DNA of 64,000 nucleotides from Pirellulales bacterium. Its GTDB lineage: Bacteria; Planctomycetota; Planctomycetia; Pirellulales; JACPPG01. The stretch's first letter is position 1. Every line of letters starts with the position of its first letter. Under the pieces are notes generated by a model. It was not told the DNA's origin. It saw nothing but the letters and a program-made list of their open reading frames with translations, and ran no database searches. Of this stretch, positions 36,919-44,757 are shown one piece after another. Location of the stretch: assembly GCA_035546535.1 (NCBI GenBank), contig DASZWQ010000037.1:1-64000 (forward strand), given 5' to 3'. The position numbers and the translations under genes are program-made.

Positions 36919-38696
36919 GATAAGCCCAGAGCGGCACGGCCTGCGTCCGTGAGCCGCGCGGTCGACCAGGCCGGCTCCCAGGTGAAGTCGACGACAACGT
37001 CCCGCACCCCGGCCAGCTTGAGCAGGCGCTCGCGAATCCCTTCGCTGACGCGGCCACCTCCTTGCGAGACGAAGAATTGATACACCGGCCGGCCGCGGTG
37101 CGGCATGGTCATCAGGATGCGCGCCACGCCGTCGCGATGGCTCACATCGTAGATAAGGCCCATATCGACCACGTTGGCGTCGATCGTATAGAGCTGCTCA
37201 TCGCGCACCTCGCGCAGCACTTTCCAAATCGCTGGCTTCAGGGAAGCCGTGTCGGGCGTTTCACCATCGCGCGCAAGCGGCCGATTGTTGGTGGCCGCCC
37301 CGGCCAGGCCGGCGGGCATTTCGGCTTTGATTTCTAGCGGGTTCAAGAGCGCATGTCGACTTTGCTCGTAAAACTCGGCCGGATTCTGTTCGGGGTACGG
37401 CGCGAGCAGGTAGGCGTTCTTCTGCTCAAAGGAAACGCCTGAGTGCATCTCGGTCTTTTGGGCCGGGTACCGGCTCGACAGCTGGCCATGCCCCGCGTAG
37501 TGCATGGTCGGGGCTCCGCCATGCGAAATCGACGCCCCGCCGGTCGCCTCGTGTACTAGCCGCAGGGCGACGAACGCATCCCGGCTCGTGCGATTGAAGA
37601 AGCCGACACCCCACAGTGCCTCGGTCTGGTCTGCCGGCACCGCCCCTTCGTGCAATTTGCCCGACGAGTCGATCCACAGCATGTCGGTGAATGAATAGCC
37701 GGAGAAGACCCATTCGTCGTCGCGCATGGCCTCGATCCGAAAGTCCTGCACCATGTCCATCCGGCTGTGCTTCAAGAAGTAAGGCAGGCCGGCGTAGAAC
37801 GTATAGGTGACGTCCATGTGCATCCGACTGGGCGTAAAGAGTGGATGCATAGGACTGGCCGGAAAACCGAAACGGCGAAGCTGAACAAACAGCGGCCCGC
37901 GCGTCACTTCATAGCTAGGGCACTCAGCCCAATTGCGCATTCTTAGTTTCTGAAAGTCTCCCTGATCGACATAATCGTGCCCCCAATCGATGTCGGGCGG
38001 TTCACCGTGGCCTTTGCCGCCGGCGTACAGCTCCAAGCCATGCTCGCGCCTGTAGGTGAGGCGTTCGAGTTGTCCGGTTTGGCGCGAGAGCCGTGCTTGA
38101 TAATGCGAGTTGGTGACGTCCAGGCCGTATCCCTCGCCAGTCACGCGTAAGTCGGTCTGGTAGTCGGGCCGCTCTGCGTTTGGGTTGCCCGCAAGGATCA
38201 AGTAACTGGCTGAGTCATGCGCGCCGACCTCGGCAAAGAAGGCGACCCGGCAGCGCACCTCGTCACCATGTCGGGTGTGGGCATAGACCTGGCTAGGAAT
38301 CTCCTGCAAGCGCCGCGTCGTTGGATTCCACTTCGCCACGCGCATCTCGCGCACGGGATCGACAATCTCCGCGGCCCCGAAGGCCAGGCTCACGTCAACC
38401 GGGTCGTTCGCGCGCCGGGCGCCCACCGTCTCGAACAATGTCACCGGTTTGCAGATCGACCAGCCGCGCGCCCATTGAGCAATCACCGGCGGCAGCTTTG
38501 ATACCGGGATCGACGCAGACGCCGGCAGTTGGGCAGCAGGCGCCGGTACTAGCTGCCGCTCGAACGACAAGGTCTCCTTGAGCGATGCCGCCAATGACAT
38601 GGCCACGTCGAGCTTGCCGGCGGCATAAGCGGCCTCGAGCAGTTCCAGCTTGCGGGCCACCGAATCGGTGTGGTCGGAGTAACGGATGTCATTCAT
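36912..38696 (-). CDS. Exo-rhamnogalacturonan lyase-like sandwich fused to a MIP18/PaaD-type domain
   Basis: 594 residues from ATG 38696, preceded by AAGGG. Residues about 1-45 are a helical cap. About 60-450 is a large beta-sandwich enzyme-like region (AEIVDPVREMRVAKWNP, QVYAHTRHGDEVRCRVAFFAEV, DVTNSHYQARLSRQTGQLERL) that recalls PcRGLX/YetA-like lyases. About 480-594 is a clear MIP18/PaaD (FeS_assembly_P, DUF59) domain (AIWKVLREVRDEQLYTIDANVVDMGLIYDV and VVVDFTWEPAWSTARLTDAGRAALGL). The MIP18 Cys used in Fe-S or metal trafficking is not obvious. There is no signal peptide, which is odd for a glycan lyase. The MIP18 call is firm; the lyase call is tentative. Confidence 0.6.
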   Translation of the reverse strand: MNDIRYSDHTDSVARKLELLEAAYAAGKLDVAMSLAASLKETLSFERQLVPAPAAQLPASASIPVSKLPPVIAQWARGWSICKPVTLFETVGARRANDPVDVSLAFGAAEIVDPVREMRVAKWNPTTRRLQEIPSQVYAHTRHGDEVRCRVAFFAEVGAHDSASYLILAGNPNAERPDYQTDLRVTGEGYGLDVTNSHYQARLSRQTGQLERLTYRREHGLELYAGGKGHGEPPDIDWGHDYVDQGDFQKLRMRNWAECPSYEVTRGPLFVQLRRFGFPASPMHPLFTPSRMHMDVTYTFYAGLPYFLKHSRMDMVQDFRIEAMRDDEWVFSGYSFTDMLWIDSSGKLHEGAVPADQTEALWGVGFFNRTSRDAFVALRLVHEATGGASISHGGAPTMHYAGHGQLSSRYPAQKTEMHSGVSFEQKNAYLLAPYPEQNPAEFYEQSRHALLNPLEIKAEMPAGLAGAATNNRPLARDGETPDTASLKPAIWKVLREVRDEQLYTIDANVVDMGLIYDVSHRDGVARILMTMPHRGRPVYQFFVSQGGGRVSEGIRERLLKLAGVRDVVVDFTWEPAWSTARLTDAGRAALGLST

Positions 38697-39090
38697 GGAA
38701 ACACCCTTCGTGCAGAGCTTGTGTCGCCTTATCGGCGCGGTGCGCCCTTCGTCTCGCGCGGCAGCGAAGGCTTTGCTTCGCGGGTCCAGATTAATCGCCT
38801 CGAAAGGGCCGGCATAGAGGCCGGTTAGTGCGACTCGGCGGTCAATTCTCAGGGCAAAACACGTCGTTGCCGGGGATTCAGAAACTTGCCAGCTCTCGCC
38901 GGTTCCGGTCGTGTCAGTCGTTGGGAAAAATCCTCGGCCGTGGCATTTGCTCAACGCGCAACCGTAAGCCATGTTTCCTCAGATAAACGCGAGCCAGCAA
39001 TGCGCGCAGGCTTGACTATTTGCCTTGTCGGCCGACCATTGCTCTCGACTTGTCATCCCTAGACATTCTGAGTCACTGGCAGAAGGCTCT
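38697..39090. other. Intergenic, 394 bp, divergent promoter region
   Basis: Separates the lyase/MIP18 gene from the secreted repeat protein. I see no repeat, RNA gene or credible ORF. Only the AAGG-type ribosome-binding sites of the two flanking genes can be named. Confidence 0.35.
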
Positions 39091-39735
39091 ATGGTGTTCG
39101 GGCGGTTCGGGCATTTTGGCGTGGTCTTCGGCGCTCTTACGATCGCCGCCGTGCCAGCTGCGCGCGATGCCCACGCTCTAGAGCCGGCGCCGATGGGCGT
39201 GCCTGGCTATGTCAGCGGTTACGCGACTCAGCCCGCGGGCGGCTACGTGGTGCCGGTCGCACCCTATCAACGGGCGCCGGTTGTGAACGGAAGCGGCGCC
39301 CGCGTCGTCGTGCGTAACGCAGCACCTTCGGTTCCCGGCTACGTCGCCAGCTATGCCGTTCCAGTTCCCGTCGCGGGGCAAGCGCCTGCCATAGTTGGTT
39401 ATCGCGCCAGCTATGAAGCGCCGGTTGCTGTCATGCCATCGCCGCCTCCCTCGCGCCCGGCTCCGGCCAATGCGCGGTTTTACAATCCCGTCGGCAATGG
39501 CTTTGGCGGTTACAGCTACGGAGAGTATCCGGCTTACGGGTACAACGGATACTTGCCGGCCGCCTACGACGGCTTCAACGTTTCCGGTTACGCGAGCCGT
39601 GCCGTGACATCGGCTGGTTATCGCGGTTTCTCCACGCCCGCTCAGCCCGGCGGCTACAGCACGTTCAACATGTCTGATGCCTGGACCGGCTATATCGGCC
39701 CCAACGGCAGCCGGATGAACTATCGGGCGTACTAG
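39091..39735 (+). CDS. Secreted Tyr/Gly/Pro-rich repeat protein
   Basis: 214 residues from ATG 39091 (AAGG 8 bases upstream). The signal sequence is GVVFGALTIAAVPAARDAHA. The mature part repeats a VPGYV(S/A)SYA-like unit (GVPGYVSGYAT, SVPGYVASYAV, IVGYRASYEAP) and then becomes Gly/Tyr-rich (GFGGYSYGEYPAYGYNGY). No enzymatic residues are seen. Probably a surface or matrix protein. Function unknown. Confidence 0.7.
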   Translation: MVFGRFGHFGVVFGALTIAAVPAARDAHALEPAPMGVPGYVSGYATQPAGGYVVPVAPYQRAPVVNGSGARVVVRNAAPSVPGYVASYAVPVPVAGQAPAIVGYRASYEAPVAVMPSPPPSRPAPANARFYNPVGNGFGGYSYGEYPAYGYNGYLPAAYDGFNVSGYASRAVTSAGYRGFSTPAQPGGYSTFNMSDAWTGYIGPNGSRMNYRAY

Positions 39736-39799
39736 GCGCTACTTCGGGCGTGACACTCCCGCCATCTTCGCACCGGTCCGGATGCACGTCTTGCTATCG

Positions 39800-39830
39800 T
39801 GAAAGTTCGACTTGGTTGTTCGACTTTCAG
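39800..39830. terminator. Imperfect hairpin after the secreted repeat protein
   Basis: GAAAGT at 39801-39806 pairs with ACTTTC at 39824-39829, and the stem continues as a CGA-type pairing with single bulges. It stands 65 bases after the stop of the upstream gene and has no T run. A weak candidate. Confidence 0.3.
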
Positions 39831-40003
39831 GACACTCGGGCGACGCTCGCGAACCCGGTGAACTCCTGATACGATTGACAGAGGAGAGGCATCGGCGTTT
39901 CGAGCGCTCTCTCCGCGCTTATCACCTTCAAACACTCAACACGCGGCCCGGCGCCTTTATCTCGGCGCGTCGAGCGGCCAATTCTCTTCCGGGCGGTAAC
40001 CGC

Positions 40004-42919
40004 GTGACGAATCCCAGTACGGCAGACGGTTCAAGGCCGCGAGCTATGTTCTGCCCGCTTTTGCTTGCTCTGCTTCTGCTGTCGCCCCCGATCACGGCTG
40101 CCGCCGACCAGACTGTAACGCCCAAGTCGAAACCCACCACGGCGTCCAAGAAGCCGGACCAGCCGACGGATACCAAGAAACGTCCGGCCAGCGGAACGGA
40201 CGCCAAGGATCCCTCCCAAGTGGCGGCCCTCGTTCAGCGTGCGGATGCACTGCTCGGTTCGAGTTCTTTTGCCGCGGCGGTGAAGGAATATGAGGCTGCG
40301 CTTGCCCTGTGCGATCCGAAGCACCCGCGGCCCGCGACAACCGCACTTATTCAATCGCGCCTGTCGGCGGCCTTGGCTTTCGTGGCCGATTACGCCCGCG
40401 CGCGAACGTTCGCCGAGCAGGCGGTGGCCAATTTCATAACGGCCTTTGGTCCTGCCAGTGCCGAAGCGGCCGTAGCGCTGACGGATTACGGCGTGCTCCT
40501 CACGAAACTCGGCGAATTATCCGCGGCGCGGTCGAGTTTCGAGCGCGCGCTCCAGATCATGCAGCAGTTGCACGGAGAGCGCAATCCAAAAACACTCGGC
40601 TTGCGCACCTCGCTGGCGGCCCTCCAGGGGGCCTTGGGCGACCGGGCCGCGGCCACCCAGGGATTCGAAGAAGCGTTGCTCATTCAGAGCAAGTACGCAG
40701 CCGAAGAAAATGCCGACACCGCGTTCCTGCACGTCGAATACGGCAACTTCCTGACAAACCAGGGCAAATATCGCGAGGCGCGCGAACAACTGGAGCTCGC
40801 GCTCTCGTTGCGGCGCAAGTTACTAGGCGACCGTAATCCGGTTACGGCCGGCACGCTCGATTCGCTGGGAAGGGTCTGCCACCTTCTCGGTGACGACCCA
40901 CGGGCGCAAGCGTGCTTCGAGGAAGAACTGGGCATCTACAAGGAGGTGCCGCCAGCGGATCATGGGGACTTGATCAACGCGCTAAACAACCTGGGCTTTG
41001 TTCTCGGTTGCCAACAGCAATACGCCCCGGCCCTGGAAGTTTTCCGCCAGGCGTTGGCCGTGGGAAAGCAATCGTTTGGGGACAACGATCCGCACGCGGT
41101 GACCGGCTACACGAACTTGTCCCTGTTTAGTGCCGCACAGGACGATTGGCAGCGCGCTGTCGAATTCGCGGACGAGGGACGGCATCTCGCCCGTCGCCGT
41201 CTGGCCACAACGCTTTCGACACTCTCCGAGCGCGAGCAGCTCGCTTATCTTTCCACTCACGATCTCCCTGCGCATTTCATGGCCCTTTCCTTGGCCATCG
41301 AACTGCGGCGCCACCCGCGCGTGGCCGAGTTGTCGGCCGGCTGGCTGTTGAACGGCAAATCGCAATCGCAGGAACTGCTGGCCGATCGCGCGGTCCGGGC
41401 GCGCGAACAGAGTGATCCGGCTCTGGCCAGAATCTCGCAGCAACTGAAGCAGGTGCGCGACGAGCAGGCGAAGATCGTCTTTTCCGGCACCTCGCGCAAC
41501 GAGCGGGGCGATCGGATCTCGAAACTGGCGCGAAGCGAAGAGGAGCTTTCGCGGCGGCTGGCCCGGGCCGGCAGCCACTCTTTGCAAGCCCTGGACTGGA
41601 TCGACGTCGGGCAGGTTCGTTCCGCGTTGGCCCCTGGCGAAGTCCTCGTCGATATCGCCTGCGTGCCGCTCGTGAATCTGAAGGCCCCCGACGAAAAGAC
41701 CAGCTCTCTGCACTATGCGGCCTGGATCGTGCCGTCGGCCGACCAGGGCGAGGTGAAACTGATTGATCTGGGGGACGCCGAAGACATTCACGAGGACATC
41801 CTCGAGCTGCGCAAAGCCATCAATGTGGTCTTCACGATCGACCGCAGCACCGGACTGACGAAACCTGCTGAACCGAAGACATTGACGCAGGCGCACACCG
41901 CCATGTTGCGGTTGTCGCAGCGATTGCTGTTTCCGCTGCTTTCGCAGATTCGCAACGCCGACAAGCTGCTCATCAGCCCCGATGCGCAGTTGTGGCTCGT
42001 TCCCTGGGCCGCGCTCTACCTGCCCGACGGACGATTTGCCGTCGAGCAATATCAAATCTCGCACCTGGTCAGTGGCCGCGAACTGCTGGCGCCGAAGGTG
42101 AAGCGGCCGTCGAATGCGCCGTTGATCGTGGCGAACCCGAATTTTGATCTGCTGCCCGCCGAGGCACGGCAGATCGCTCAGGCCACGCTGACGGGCAAGA
42201 AGATTCCCGCGCAGCCGCGGCCGAACATACGCCTCCGGCCGCCGGCGCGGCTGGGCACGCCGCTTCCGGAGCTCGCCAGGCAAGTGAAGGTGGTCGGGCC
42301 GAAGCTGGCCGCCTACGCGGGAAAGAAACCGGCTGTCTTCGAAGGGGATAGGGCTCTGGAAACCCTGGTCAAAGCCGTACACGGACCAAGGGTGGTCCTG
42401 TTTGCGACGCACGGCTTCTTTGAGCCATCGGACCTGGCTTTCCGCGCGCGCACTTCGGGATTGGGCGCTGATGCGAGAGCACCGCGAACGGCCGATAACC
42501 CGCTGTTGCGCTGCGGCGTGTTGTTGGCCGGCTGCAATTGGCGAGATTCCTCGAAGGGAGACGATGGAATCTTGACGGGCATGGAAATCCTGAGCCTGGA
42601 TCTCCGCGGCACGGAGCTCGTCGTCTTGAGCGCCTGCAACACCGGGGTGGGCGATCTGCGAATCGGCGAAGGAGTGGCGAGCACCCGCCAGGCCTTTCAA
42701 CTGGCCGGCGCCGAGGCCGTCGTAGCGACCCTCTGGCCCGTGACCGTCGACGAAGCCAACGATCAGATGAGCGATTTCTTCGCGCGCCTCGCCAAGGGAG
42801 AAGGGAAGGCACAAGCCCTGCGCAGCGCCCAACTAGCGGCCATCAGCCGGCTGAAGGCCAAGTATCACGCTGCGCTCCCGGTCATTTGGGCAGCCTTCAC
42901 AATCACCGGACGCGGCTGA
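40004..42919 (+). CDS. Secreted TPR-CHAT protease-like protein
   Basis: 971 residues from GTG 40004; ATG 40046 is an alternative starting directly at the hydrophobic stretch FCPLLLALLLLSPPITAAA. A Lys/Pro/Thr-rich linker leads to about seven TPRs (residues about 85-430, including ALTDYGVLLTKLGELSAARSSFERALQIM). The C-terminal CHAT domain (about 560-970) has the caspase-like dyad His803 (FATHGFFE) and Cys878 (LSACNTGVGD), followed by the usual EGVASTRQAFQLAGAEAVVATLWPV and WAAFTITG end. CHAT proteins are peptidases, often in defence or cell-death systems. A signal sequence makes an envelope role more likely here. Confidence 0.85.
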   Translation: MTNPSTADGSRPRAMFCPLLLALLLLSPPITAAADQTVTPKSKPTTASKKPDQPTDTKKRPASGTDAKDPSQVAALVQRADALLGSSSFAAAVKEYEAALALCDPKHPRPATTALIQSRLSAALAFVADYARARTFAEQAVANFITAFGPASAEAAVALTDYGVLLTKLGELSAARSSFERALQIMQQLHGERNPKTLGLRTSLAALQGALGDRAAATQGFEEALLIQSKYAAEENADTAFLHVEYGNFLTNQGKYREAREQLELALSLRRKLLGDRNPVTAGTLDSLGRVCHLLGDDPRAQACFEEELGIYKEVPPADHGDLINALNNLGFVLGCQQQYAPALEVFRQALAVGKQSFGDNDPHAVTGYTNLSLFSAAQDDWQRAVEFADEGRHLARRRLATTLSTLSEREQLAYLSTHDLPAHFMALSLAIELRRHPRVAELSAGWLLNGKSQSQELLADRAVRAREQSDPALARISQQLKQVRDEQAKIVFSGTSRNERGDRISKLARSEEELSRRLARAGSHSLQALDWIDVGQVRSALAPGEVLVDIACVPLVNLKAPDEKTSSLHYAAWIVPSADQGEVKLIDLGDAEDIHEDILELRKAINVVFTIDRSTGLTKPAEPKTLTQAHTAMLRLSQRLLFPLLSQIRNADKLLISPDAQLWLVPWAALYLPDGRFAVEQYQISHLVSGRELLAPKVKRPSNAPLIVANPNFDLLPAEARQIAQATLTGKKIPAQPRPNIRLRPPARLGTPLPELARQVKVVGPKLAAYAGKKPAVFEGDRALETLVKAVHGPRVVLFATHGFFEPSDLAFRARTSGLGADARAPRTADNPLLRCGVLLAGCNWRDSSKGDDGILTGMEILSLDLRGTELVVLSACNTGVGDLRIGEGVASTRQAFQLAGAEAVVATLWPVTVDEANDQMSDFFARLAKGEGKAQALRSAQLAAISRLKAKYHAALPVIWAAFTITGRG

Positions 42920-42984
42920 ACGGCGCTGTCGGCCTGCAATCGACGAGGGCCACGCCCGCCGCTGATAAGCCGCGAGCCATCCGC

Positions 42985-43179
42985 TCAGGCCAGCTTTCGA
43001 ACCAGGCGTGCCGGCAACGAGAGAATCGCATCCACCGTCTCGAAGAGCACGGTGAACGTCAACCCAATCAACCGAAACGGTAACAGCACCAGCCAGACCA
43101 GCGGATAGAGCAACAAGACACCGATCGCCAGCGGCCAGCAGATCACGAACAGCACGCACCACAGCACGAATGTCAACAT
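42985..43179 (-). CDS. Small two-helix membrane protein
   Basis: 64 residues, almost entirely hydrophobic, with two TM helices (about 2-24 and 28-50) and a basic C-terminal end (SLPARLVRKLA). It is convergent with the CHAT gene (65 bp apart). The ATG at 43179 is chosen over a TTG one codon upstream. Family not recognised. Confidence 0.6.
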   Translation of the reverse strand: MLTFVLWCVLFVICWPLAIGVLLLYPLVWLVLLPFRLIGLTFTVLFETVDAILSLPARLVRKLA

Positions 43180-43227
43180 CAACCAGGATTCCCGCGAAAG
43201 GATTCGGAAACAAAGGCCAAATACGAT

Positions 43228-43334
43228 CCGCAGATTCCACAGATTACGCAGAAAACTTCAGAATGCCCGGTCCCAGTTCCGCATCATGTTTCAAACTATT
43301 CAGGAATCTGCGTCGATCTGCGAAATCTGCCGAT
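43228..43334. repeat. Inverted ATCTGCG-type dispersed repeat
   Basis: Left part (43228-43251) contains CGCAGATTCCACAGATTACG; right part (43305-43334) contains AATCTGCGTCGATCTGCG followed by AAATCTGCCGAT. They are imperfect inverted copies about 53 bases apart. Repeats built on AATCTGCGTAATCTGTGG occur between genes in many planctomycetes and other bacteria. The rest of 43180-43492 holds only the promoter of the gene at 43493 (AGAAAGGA before its ATG). Confidence 0.65.
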
Positions 43335-43492
43335 GATTCTCTCTGCCCCTCGGTAAGCTATTCGTAGGGGGAAGCGACTTCTTGGCACGAATCTGCCGCG
43401 ATTTCTTGGCTATTTCGAATTCCTGCCCGACGGCGTGACCTAAACTTCTGGGTGCCCGCGGGCACGAACGACTATTAGAAAGGACCAACGCC

Positions 43493-44671
43493 ATGGGCCG
43501 ACGAATGATCATTTCCATGATTGTGGCATTCTTGTGCCTGGCCGCGCCGCGGGTCTACGCGCAGCGCGGCGGACGGGGCGAGGGACGATCAAGCGGCCAC
43601 GCCCCCGGCGGCGAATGGTCCGAGCGCTCGCATCAAGGAAGCAGTCACGGCCAGGCGGGCGGCGGCAATCGCGAAGCGAGCGGCGCTCGTGGCTTTGAAG
43701 GAAAGAACGCAGGTCGTAACGAGTCGCAACGCGGCGCCGGACAACAGGGCTTCGCCGGCAATCAGGCGGCACCCAATGGGCGCTCGCGAAGCGCCGGCGG
43801 AGCAGCCGGCACTGCTGGTACACGTGGACCTCAAGGAATTGCAGGCGCAGGCGGGACTACCCGCCGTGGAGCCGAAGGTTCGGGCACCGCCACAACGAAC
43901 CGCACCGCCGGCACACGCACCGGCACGGCAAACGCAGCAGCCGCCCCAGGCACGCGCGCGGCTACAGGCAACGCGGCAACCGCCGCCACGACTAATGCAT
44001 CAAACACCGGCGCTGCCGCGGTTCGCAATGCCTACAACAACCCGAACCTCTACAACGACCATTGGTACGCGGCGCACACGGGCGCCTGGTATCCGCACGG
44101 CTGGACCACGGCCGCCGTCTGGGCCGTGCCCACCTGGGGCGCTGTGTCCGGCTACTACGGAGCCAGTGCGGTGCCGATGTCGTACAACTACGGCGTGAAT
44201 CCCGCTTATGCCAACGGTATGGTCACCATGAACGGCCAGCCGGTCGGCACGCCGGCCGAGTTCAGCCAGCAGGCCGCCGACCTGGCGGCGACCGGCGCCG
44301 GCGACGTAGCCACCGACGGCAACGACTGGATGTCGCTGGGCGTCTTTGCCATGGTTCGCAACGAGCAGCAGCATCCGCAATTGATCCTGCAATTGGCGAT
44401 CAATAAGCAGGGCATCCTGCGCGGCAATTACACGGACGAAGTGTCGGAGCACACGCAGCAGATTCAGGGCGCGGCTGACCCCAAGACGCAGCGCGCGGCA
44501 TGGACCGTGGGCGGCAACACCAGCTCCATCATGGAAGCCGGGCTCAGCGACCTCGCCCAAGGCGAGGCGCCGGCCCTGATTCACAAGAACGGCAAGACCG
44601 ATCATTGGTTACTGGTGCGTCTCGACAAGCCGGCAGGAGAAACTGCTGACAGTTCGCCGGGCGGACGCTAG
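43493..44671 (+). CDS. Secreted low-complexity protein with C-terminal globular domain
   Basis: 392 residues. The signal peptide MIISMIVAFLCLAAPRVYAQ is followed by a disordered region rich in Gly, Arg, Ser, Ala, Thr and Asn (about residues 25-175, collagen-like GTAGTRGPQGIAGAGG) and then a folded domain. The folded part includes YNNPNLYNDHWYAAHTGAWYPHGW, VMV-type strands around MVTMNGQPVGTPAEFSQQAADLA, and WMSLGVFAMVRNEQQHPQLILQLAINKQGILRGNY. AGAAAGGA precedes the ATG. This two-part build recurs in planctomycetes. Function unknown. Confidence 0.7.
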   Translation: MGRRMIISMIVAFLCLAAPRVYAQRGGRGEGRSSGHAPGGEWSERSHQGSSHGQAGGGNREASGARGFEGKNAGRNESQRGAGQQGFAGNQAAPNGRSRSAGGAAGTAGTRGPQGIAGAGGTTRRGAEGSGTATTNRTAGTRTGTANAAAAPGTRAATGNAATAATTNASNTGAAAVRNAYNNPNLYNDHWYAAHTGAWYPHGWTTAAVWAVPTWGAVSGYYGASAVPMSYNYGVNPAYANGMVTMNGQPVGTPAEFSQQAADLAATGAGDVATDGNDWMSLGVFAMVRNEQQHPQLILQLAINKQGILRGNYTDEVSEHTQQIQGAADPKTQRAAWTVGGNTSSIMEAGLSDLAQGEAPALIHKNGKTDHWLLVRLDKPAGETADSSPGGR

Positions 44672-44757
44672 ATTGTTCGGGATGGCCGCACTCTTCGAAC
44701 GCGCCTGAGGGTGCTTCGCATCGTGGCGCGTCCGAATATTTTCGAAAGGAGTCGAAC

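Noticed and set aside
40004-42919. CHAT protein as part of a type III CRISPR-Craspase system
   Set aside because: No cas genes or repeat array in the window, and the protein has a signal sequence.
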